Source: Epichloe hybrida (Eukaryota > Ascomycota > Sordariomycetes > Hypocreales > Clavicipitaceae). Taken from it: a stretch of 64,000 nucleotides of DNA. The stretch is taken from NCBI GenBank assembly GCA_019022495.1, contig JAFEKR010000043.1, forward strand, positions 248,001-312,000, read 5' to 3'. The stretch's first letter is position 1; the number at the start of each line of letters is the position of its first letter. A program made the translations under genes and the position numbers. This document shows, one piece after another, positions 56,475 to 64,000 of this stretch. The notes under the pieces are model-generated. The model did no database searches. It was not told the origin of the DNA and saw only the letters and a program-made list of their open reading frames with translations.

Positions 56475-57905
56475 TCAAGGGCACAGCATCTTGACTTTGG
56501 CATTTCTCAGACGCCCCAGCACAGAAAAATCCAACCCGATCTGTCTGAGCACAACCACAATGAGATCGAACCGGGTGTCCAGAGACGCTTCAGACCATTC
56601 GTCATCCTCGAGCTTGACTACCTGTGGAACGACACTCTGAGGCACCAGCGGATCAGCCCAGGCAACGTCCAATTTCCCCGTCAAGATGAGGCATTTGGCC
56701 AGCTCCAGACCGGGAGAGTTGGCTAGATGGGACTGCCCAAGCTTGAAACCAATCCCGACGACCAGAACAGACGGTTTGCAGTCGGTGGATACCCGGCCAC
56801 AAAGCTCTGTCACGATCCTCGTGGCCATCTCAGAAGGCCGACGAGACATTTTTGCCGAAGAAGCCTGAAGGATGGGGAAATCATTGTTCGACAACAGGTA
56901 GTGAGGGTTGATGGGGATGCAATGCCCGCCAACACCAGCGCCAGGTACGAACGGCAGATAGCCAAAGGGCTTGGTGCCCGCGGCACGGCACACCTCAAAG
57001 GGGTCGATTCCATGCGGGATGCATGCATCGGCCATTTCGTTCGCATACGCTATGCAGACCATCCGCTGGCAATTCTCATACAGCTTGGTCATCTCAGCCA
57101 CTTCCGGGCTCGAGACTGGAACAACATGGTCAAAGACCCGAGAGTACAACTGTCTGATACTGTTCAGCGAGCCCGGCATGATGTCATCCAGTCCGGAGAT
57201 GATTTTCGGAATGGCCTCCGCGGCCGGCGTCGTGCGCCCTGGATCGACTCTCTCTGGCGACATGCCTGCGTAGAAGCCTCTCTCGGCTGCCAAAGGTCCC
57301 AGGAACTCCCGGGTCATGCCGACAGCAACAGAGCTCTCGATGATGATGGTCGAGCCCGTGGCGCCGTGGCTTGCGACGGTACCGAGGGCGTTGCGGAGAA
57401 ATGACGAATCGATCCTCTTATCCGGCAGGAGAAGTGTAGGAACAGCGATCAGAAAATGCGTAGCTCGCCTGATGTCCCCGGGGGACGTGGTGAATTGAAC
57501 TCTGGCATTCGTCTTGAAAAGCTGCTCGACTTGATTAATGCGAGCCTGGGAGACATCGTATCCAAGAACGTCGAATGCGCGAGAGAATATGTCGACGAGG
57601 TGCTGTCCGACGTAGCCGACGCCGATGACAGCAACTAGGGTTTCTCGCTTGGGATCAATGGGCTGATGAGCAACTACCAAGTCACGAGCAAACCCGACCG
57701 GCTCACTCGGAGGTGTGAGATCATAGTGGCCGCGGTCGACAATGTCCAAATTGGTGTCGGGGAACGTTCCCTGAAAAGGGGTGTCATTGAGTTGCGTCTT
57801 GATCTCAACGCTCATGCTTTCGATATCGACTCGTTGCGCCCGTTTTGGAGAGGGAGAAGCCGTCGTTACGTTTGACGGGGATGAAAATGGACAATCAAGA
57901 AACAT
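56475..57905 (-). CDS. Nucleotide-sugar 6-dehydrogenase (UDP-Glc/UDP-GlcNAc/GDP-Man family)
   Basis: Intronless, 476 aa. After an N-terminal extension of about 85 residues comes the NAD-binding motif VAVIGVGYVGQHLVDIF. Then FLIAVPT, IIIESSVAVGMT, the substrate segment GMSPERVDPGRT, the central-domain helix EMTKLYENCQRMVCIAYANE, and the catalytic-Cys motif GAGVGGHCIPINPHYLL. The GVGGHCIP form resembles the WecC/WbpA (UDP-N-acetylhexosamine) side of the family more than UDP-glucose dehydrogenase. In the C-terminal domain the usual YKxDxxDxRxSP stretch reads FKLGQSHLANSP, so the common Arg and Asp residues are absent; I believe this is a trait of a distinct fungal subfamily. It oxidises a nucleotide sugar to the uronic acid with 2 NAD+; the sugar is not determined. 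Confidence 0.88.
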   Translation of the reverse strand: MFLDCPFSSPSNVTTASPSPKRAQRVDIESMSVEIKTQLNDTPFQGTFPDTNLDIVDRGHYDLTPPSEPVGFARDLVVAHQPIDPKRETLVAVIGVGYVGQHLVDIFSRAFDVLGYDVSQARINQVEQLFKTNARVQFTTSPGDIRRATHFLIAVPTLLLPDKRIDSSFLRNALGTVASHGATGSTIIIESSVAVGMTREFLGPLAAERGFYAGMSPERVDPGRTTPAAEAIPKIISGLDDIMPGSLNSIRQLYSRVFDHVVPVSSPEVAEMTKLYENCQRMVCIAYANEMADACIPHGIDPFEVCRAAGTKPFGYLPFVPGAGVGGHCIPINPHYLLSNNDFPILQASSAKMSRRPSEMATRIVTELCGRVSTDCKPSVLVVGIGFKLGQSHLANSPGLELAKCLILTGKLDVAWADPLVPQSVVPQVVKLEDDEWSEASLDTRFDLIVVVLRQIGLDFSVLGRLRNAKVKMLCP

Positions 57906-59279
57906 GATGTTGGCGAGACGGGTCGGCTTTTGGACTGACTTGCCATCTTCAAAATCAAAAGACTTTCAGAGAGTAGAGACACTCGGTATGATTCGCTCTT
58001 TTGTATGAAGCCTAGCCATTTGCCCCCAGTCTCACTGTCAATCCGTCCAAGAATATTGTGGCTGACTCAGTTATCGTGTCAAGCGCAAGCCCAGCAGAGA
58101 TCGGAGTCATGCTGAAGACAAATACCCATGTCAACTCAGCAGTTACGAAATCTCTCGCCTTTCGCACGTGGAGGTTTGTTGTCTATCCGGAGACTCGCCG
58201 GGCTTCTTGAACGACGGAGACGGCTTGCCCGAAGATGTGACAAACGTTTCGTCATCGACTCCTCGTATACGATGCCGTCGCAGCCTACTCATTCAGCATT
58301 GCATCAGCGTACCAAAGCATCCGATCTCGCGGTGCCTGATACTCGGATACGACCGGACTGTACGTCCTGCCAGTGCCCGATCCCGCATGTGCGTACTACC
58401 ATGGGACCTGACGCTCGTGCTAATCAGCGTTGAACGAAGCAGCCTGCGTGCGGAAGTTTGGTGCGCGAAGTTGCCTATTGGCATAGTGCTCCTCATCTTC
58501 CGAATGTCAGTAGCCGGTACCGGTAGCGCAGGTCTATTTCGGAATGGTTGCTCGTCCACTTCATGCGCCAATTTGTCTACTCCCACGTGCGACCTTGTGC
58601 CGCAGACGGTCTGGGGAACACACAAAGGCCGCCGAGACTATACAACAGCCGCCTTTCTTGCTGCTGCCTGACATAGCTTTAGGTTGTACCACCGTTTCTG
58701 GGGGTCGCGGTTGCGGTGCGTACTACAGTCACCAGTGTGCTTCTGACTTGATGCAACCCGTCACCTGAACACGGGAGAAGGCCATCATCTCCCTCCCCGA
58801 TCAGCCGAAGCCATGGCGGATTCCGGGGATCTGACAGTTGATGATTCTCTTGAAGAGAGGGATTCCCCTCATTGCGTCTCATCTTGCATGAGTGAGGCCG
58901 TGCCGTCGGCGCATGGCATTCCCAGAATCCGCAAATCGGTGGACAAGTCGATGCGGAACACGGGGCCTATAGATGGACAAGCTTTCAGCGGAAGGGCAGA
59001 AGCGAGATGGGAGGACGCAAGCTATTGTCGGCACGGAAGAAAAACGTTGCGGTACTCTCGGCCCAATGGCCGGAAGATGATTATGCATCGTATTCAGTCG
59101 GATAAGCGGAGCAAGCCACGGCTTACGGCGCATGAGCACTTCAACCCAACTTGACCGAAGCAGCAAATAAGTAGTCGATGAGCCGTAGGCCGCAATAGCA
59201 AGAGCCTTGAGTCCGTTACTTCCCATCGTTTCTCGTTTCTCTTCTCCCTGGAACAACTTCCTTTCCGTGTGAGCCTGCC
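57906..59279. other. Intergenic region, no gene recognised
   Basis: 1.4 kb between the dehydrogenase and deacetylase starts (divergent). Short frames are not convincing. It may contain control sites for both genes. Confidence 0.45.
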
Positions 59280-60330
59280 ATGAAGAACAGTTTCATCACC
59301 AGTGTGCTGGCGGTTGCGGTCTCGCTGTCCGCCAACAGCGCTGCCGAGCTCAAACCCCCAGTCGAGGGGACTTCCATGTGCGGCCCTGGCTACGGATCCT
59401 GCGTTGATTCTTGCTGTTCGGCATCCGGGTACTGCGGAACTTCGGCCGACTACTGTGGTGGATCGCAGTGTCAGTTGGAGTACAGTCACACGTGCGAAAC
59501 TATGTGAGTTTATTTATTTTCTTTCCGATCATCAATCTAACCCACAGCTCGAGACACGATTGCTAAAAAGCCCCGGTCCTTCAAATTTCAGAGTCGGCCC
59601 CGGCGGCAGTGATACTTCGCAAATCCCTCGCCCGCGCATCGGAAACGTTGCCTACGGCCCCCTGATAACCTCATGCAAGGAGCCCGGGACGGTGGCCCTC
59701 ACGTTCGACGACGGGCCCTACGATTTCACCAGCGACCTTTTGGATATTCTGGACAGGGCCGACGCGAAAGCCACGTTCTTCGTCACGGGGAGCAACTACG
59801 GCAGGGGCCACATCGACGATGCCGCCAGCAGGTGGCCTGGCATCCTGCGCCGCATGCATAGCGCAGGTCACCACATCGGCAGTCACACGTGGACTCATCG
59901 CAACCTGGACCAGATCAGTGATGTCGCTCGCCGTGCGGAGTTGTACAACAACGAGATGGCCCTGCGCAACATCTTTGGCTGGATCCCCGTCTATTTCCGC
60001 GCCCCTTTTCTGGATTGCGGCGCGGGATCCGCCTGCGAACGGGCTGTCGAGGTGGCCGGATATCATTCCATCTCGACCAACTTGGACTCCAAGGACTTCA
60101 TGTATGACGATCCGGCTCTGATCCAGCAGTCCAAGGATCGCATCGCAAGCGGGTTGTCGTCGGATGCTGCCGCGAACTCGTACATTATACTATGCCACGA
60201 CGTCCACGAGCAGACGGTTTACAATCTGACGAGCTTTGTCGTGAGTCTTGCCAAGGAGAGAGGGTACAGGCTTGTTACGGTGGGAGAGTGCCTCGGGGAT
60301 CCAAGGGAGAACTGGTACCGACCTGCCTGA
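59280..60330 (+). CDS. Secreted chitin deacetylase with CBM18 chitin-binding domain
   Basis: Two exons, 59280-59503 and 59592-60330, with an 88-bp phase-2 intron; protein about 320 aa. Signal peptide (MKNSFITSVLAVAVSLSANSA), then a CBM18/hevein-like domain at about residues 34-72 with eight cysteines (CGPGYGSCVDSCCSASGYCG and DYCGGSQCQLEYSHTC). The intron falls exactly between the two domains. The catalytic NodB/CE4 domain follows, with VALTFDDGPYDF (catalytic and metal Asp), GSHTWTH (two metal His), RAPFLDCG and an ILCHDVHE block that holds the catalytic His. All CE4 motifs are present. It should act outside the cell on chitin or chitooligosaccharides, converting GlcNAc to GlcN. The neighbouring GT2 could supply a related polymer. 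Confidence 0.94.
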
Positions 60331-61619
60331 TGCGTTGGGTCGTTGGATGAATGGGCGGACAGCTTGCTGCCGTCACACAGCTCGTCAGAATAGCCATGAC
60401 TGCATATATCACGGTTGGGACATGGGGACGTACAGTGCAGAGCAGGACTTCCATGCATGGTTTCGATGTAATTTAACGCTTGATCTTGCATCTCTTTGTC
60501 TAAATTTCAAAATTTCCCAACTTTTACGTAAGAGTAAATCGCGTCATGACCGCCAGAGATGGCGAGATGATGATCAAATTGAGTGCCCGGGATTCCGTTC
60601 CGAAATGGACCGTCCCGTGTATTTTCCCTTCCTTTCCACGCCGCGCCGTGGGACAAGCTGTCGGCATTTTCGAACACGAGGTAAGCCGAAGGGAAAAAAA
60701 AAAACCTGTGTCACGTCCGAATCACCAGTTACACCGACTTGGCGGCTCCATGCACGACCCGAAACCAAAGCAGGCTCTTTTCTTTCGGAAATACGGGGAG
60801 CGAGAATCTCCCCTGGAAGGGGCCCTGGAAGGGGGGTTCCGGATCTCTGCATGAGCTCGGGTTTGTCCCGACGGGAGGCGTAGGCGTAAGCATCTTGTTC
60901 TCTTGGGAACACGACAGCACGTTCCTACCATGTGGCCTCGTGCGCATCCGCAGGCATTCGGGCACGAGGAGGACCAGGAATAGGGCTGTCGTGCCACCAG
61001 AACACGAGGTCTTATTCCCCTCTCCCCCTTCTCCCCTTGACTATGAGAATTTCTTAATTGGACAACGAGAGCTGGGGCTGCAAGTTCGTGTCAAACGAGG
61101 GGAGTCTCTCCCTTGCACCAAGACTCAATTGGTCGTTTTTACACAGGGCCTGAACGTTTTGAGGTTCCATGGCATTGCGAGATATTTCTGAAGGTCATGC
61201 TGGACGAAAATGAGAATTCAGGAGCCACGACTCCTAATTGGGCGTGGGAATGGCTGGTCTGCAAGTTCGTATCAAACTAGGACTTTTCCCCTGCACCAAG
61301 ACTCAATTGGTCGTGTGTACACAGGGCCTGAACTTTTTTGAGGTTCCATGGCATTGCGAGATATTGCTGAAAGTCATGCTGGACGAAAACAAGCCCGGGT
61401 AGTTACCGGGAACGCCTTTTTCTGCTTTGCCCTCATGACGGACACTACGGAAGAAGTTCTCGCCGGGTGAAGGATGATCGGTCTGCAATCTATGTATTCT
61501 GATCATGGGGCGTACTTGTTGGAAGCCAGCTGCCTACATGAAATACACACACCTTCACTCCATACTCCCAGACTGTAAACCCATTGACTCGATAAACAAG
61601 GAGTACGGTCCACCTTGAG
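60331..61619. other. Intergenic region with a diverged tandem duplication
   Basis: No gene was recognised. The duplication at 61053-61391 is the only clear structure. A GGCCCTGGAAGGGG-like short repeat lies near 60808-60838. Confidence 0.5.
61053..61391. repeat. Imperfect tandem duplication, two ~160-bp copies, period about 178 bp
   Basis: Copies span about 61053-61213 and 61231-61391. Both contain GCACCAAGACTCAATTGGTC, then ACACAGGGCCTGAAC, GAGGTTCCATGGCATTGCGA and TCATGCTGGACGAAAA. They differ by scattered substitutions and small indels, so the duplication is old. It lies about 230 bp upstream of the GT2 start codon. Confidence 0.9.
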
Positions 61620-63848
61620 ATGAGTCTGGAGACGCCCACGCAGTCAGTGTGTCCCGGGGGAAACATGAAGACGCAACACCATCACTCTATTTCATCAAGT
61701 ACGGCGCCGCCGCCGCAGCTGCCGCCCATGGACCAATTAATTCCTCCTGCGGTCTTGAGAGACTCGCGCTGTGTGCACTTGACCAACCCGAGCGAGACGG
61801 TACGTCTCCAGAACTTCTCGGCTCATTGGAAGAAACTAATGTTCCACTCAGACACTAACAAGGGGGACAACACCGAATGTCGCCGGATCGGCCACGGACT
61901 TGTCCCACGCCACCAGCAGCATCGGCACCAACAGCTCCGCCATAGCAAGAGTCTATCAGGAGGAAGCCAAGCTCCGATGGAACGCGGAGGATGAACTGAA
62001 GAGGGTGTCCAAGGAGCTCCTGCGACTCCAGAAATGGGCCCTGATAATCGGCTTGGTCGTGCTAAACTCGGCCCTCATCGCCGTGAGCCTGGCCCTGCCG
62101 CAGGCACTCTACCTCTTCCTCGTCCTGCTGAGCTGCAACACCATGCTGCAGGCCGGCATGGTAATCTGCATTGCAGCAAACGTCATCTGGACCAACATCC
62201 TGTGCGGGTGTCGCGGGAGGAGGAGGAGGAGAAGGGGGAACAGCGCCGTTCCCGAAACGGGGCCGCCCGAGAAGATGGTCATGCTGCTCCCCTGCTACAA
62301 CGAGACGAGAGAAGAGATAACGCGATCCCTCGACTCCCTGGTCTCGCAAAAGGGGATCCGTGAGCACCCGCGCCTGATCTTCATCGTCGTCGACGGCATG
62401 GCTCGCGGGCCCGGCATGGAAAAGACGACGCATGACTATCTCCTGCAGGACATACTGCGTGGTGATGACGACGACGTCGACGACGACGACGACGGGGCGA
62501 CGCGCTGCTTCGAGAACGGGTACCGCGCGAGAGACGGCCTCTTCATGCCGGTGACGACGCGCGTGGGCTCGTACAAGGGCGTGCCATTCGTCTTTGTCGG
62601 GAAACGGTACAACCAGGGGAAGCGCGACAGCCTCTGCTTCGCGCGATCGTTTCTGTACCACTTCAAGAACCAGAACCGGAACCAGGACCGGGACCAGGAC
62701 CGGGACCAGGACCGGGCGGACGACGTCGTCACCATGTTCAACGGGGAGCTGTTCGGCCACCTGGGCAGCTGCCTGGTGCGGAACGGCCTGGACGACGTGG
62801 ACTACCTGGTGGGCATGGACGCCGACACCGTCTTCGACGAGTTCTGCGTCGCCGAGATGGTGGCGACGATCCGGGAGAACCCGAGACTGGTCGGCGTGTG
62901 CGGGCACGTGTGCGTCGACTTTGAAGACGGCGGCGGCGGCGGCAACTTCGGCTTCTGGTCGCTGTACCAGTCGGTCGAGTACTCGCAGACGCAGGGCCTG
63001 CGACGCATGTTCCAGTCGAGGATCACGGGCAAGGTGAATTGCCTCCCCGGGTGCTGCCAGCTCATCAAGGTCGACGAGGCCACGTTTGGCGACGCCGTCC
63101 TCCGCGAGAGGTTCGGCTACTGCCCCAAGCCAAACGACGTCATGACGCAGCACATCATGGGCAACTACTCCGAGGACAGCGTCCACGCGTCCATCATCTT
63201 CAGCCTCTTCCCCAAGAAGCAGACGGCGCAGGCCCTGCGCTCAAAGGCCTTCACCGTCGTTTCCCAGACGTGGAAGGTGTTCCTGTCCCAGCGCAAGCGG
63301 TGGGCGCTGGGCAGCATATCGAACGAGTTCGTCATGATATTCCGCCCCGGCATCATCCTGATTGAGCGCGTCCAGAGCATCATTGCCGTCATGACCTGGG
63401 CAATCACGCCCTTCATCATCGCCGCCGTGGCTCAGTTGATTGCCATGTTCGTCCGGAAGGGCGCCGCGATATTCGAGGACAAGACCTTTGTGGGGCTCAT
63501 CAGTGTCCTGTGGGTGAGATACGTGAGTTTTCTTCTTTTTTTCTTTTTTTCCTTTTCTTTTTTTCGAAACGTGTTGCAAAATAAACTTCCCCCGACTAAC
63601 ACGTCTGCCGCTGAAAGCTGTACTCGTTTTGCATCGGTTTCTGGCTGCCCCGGAATAATCTTGAGAGGATTCAATACTTTGCGGGCTTCTTCATCCACTT
63701 CCTCACCTCGCCCTTCATGAACATCATCGTGCTCTTCTATTCCCTGCTCTATGCGGACGATTTCAAGTGGGGGAAAACAAGGGAAGTGGTCAGCATTGAG
63801 GGCGAGAAGAGTGATGAACAGGCCGGACGTGGACGGGGCGGCATCTGA
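61620..63848 (+). CDS. Chitin/hyaluronan-synthase-like GT2 glycosyltransferase
   Basis: Three exons: 61620-61799, 61852-63522 and 63618-63848, all phase 0; protein about 693 aa. Two N-terminal membrane helices (about 120-180) precede the processive GT2 domain. It has MVMLLPCYNE and FIVVDG; D-x-D as GMDADTVF (about 382); CLPGCCQLIK; an acceptor-base region reading YSEDS (usual EDR, Asp kept, Arg replaced by Ser); and QRKRW (about 540), the chitin-synthase Q(R/Q)xRW motif. C-terminal helices follow and the tail is hydrophilic. Two inserts are odd: an Asp run near residues 265-275 and an N/R-D-Q repeat near 332-349, both encoded by short tandem repeats. It should polymerise a UDP-sugar, probably UDP-GlcNAc, at the plasma membrane. 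Class assignment within chitin synthases is uncertain. Confidence 0.9.
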
Positions 63849-64000
63849 ATGGGTGGAGAATGGGACAAGAGCATGTTATATCGCCGACGCTGAGAAATCT
63901 TGTCATTTGAAAAATACTAGTCGTTGTTAATTAGCTAAAAAAGAAAATTGAGAGAAATGAACAAAGCAACGCTTTGGCCACTTTTCTCACGTATAATCCA

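Noticed and set aside
62062..63186. 374-codon minus-strand frame over the GT2 gene
   Set aside because: GC-rich third positions keep the antisense frame open; the GT2 motifs fix the coding strand.
1..64000. CRISPR arrays, insertion sequences, bacterial operons
   Set aside because: None is present; the sequence is eukaryotic with spliceosomal introns.

Overview
The window is nuclear DNA of a filamentous ascomycete, most likely a sordariomycete such as a hypocrealean fungus (inferred from gene content). The evidence is short spliceosomal introns (about 50-140 bp) with GT/AG ends, fungal families (HsbA-like surface proteins, a LovG/FSH1-type hydrolase, a highly reducing polyketide synthase, a chitin deacetylase with a CBM18 domain), a eukaryotic tRNA-Glu, and heavy C-to-T / G-to-A decay of retrotransposons, the signature of repeat-induced point mutation (RIP). 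All exon limits below were set by eye from splice sites, reading phase and family alignment.

Layout. 0.2-8.5 kb: housekeeping and accessory genes (Baeyer-Villiger-type flavin monooxygenase, GNAT acetyltransferase, tRNA-Glu(CTC), secreted RNase T2, AIM6-like phosphodiesterase with a long serine tract, HAD-like protein). 9.3-11.3 kb: a broken SLN1-type hybrid histidine kinase. 12.09-23.81 kb: an AT-rich block made of two nested Ty1/copia retrotransposons, each with 5-bp target duplications (GAGAC outside, GCCCT inside). Within each LTR pair the RIP-type mutations stop inside the LTRs, so the outer ends of both elements are spared. 24.2-28.2 kb: a DUF1275 membrane protein and an isocitrate-lyase/PEP-mutase enzyme. 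28.2-31.3 kb: no recognisable gene. 31.4-38.6 kb: a bHLH transcription factor, two convergent HsbA-like surface proteins and a secreted type-B carboxylesterase.

39.8-55.4 kb looks like a biosynthetic gene cluster. It holds a LovG-like hydrolase (39.8-40.8, minus), a 2234-aa highly reducing PKS lacking a C-methyltransferase domain (42.1-49.2, plus), an M20D amidohydrolase, an AsaB/CmcJ-like oxygenase/desaturase, an isopenicillin-N-synthase-like 2-oxoglutarate dioxygenase and a bicovalent-flavin BBE oxidase. A plausible (inferred) scheme is: the PKS builds a reduced unmethylated chain, the hydrolase releases it, the M20D enzyme makes or cuts an amide, and three oxidative enzymes tailor it. I see no P450, transporter or NRPS in the window. 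No known product could be assigned.

56.5-63.8 kb has three carbohydrate genes in a row: a nucleotide-sugar 6-dehydrogenase, a secreted CBM18 chitin deacetylase and a chitin/hyaluronan-synthase-like GT2. They may form a small locus for a partly deacetylated and perhaps uronic-acid-containing cell-surface polysaccharide (inference).
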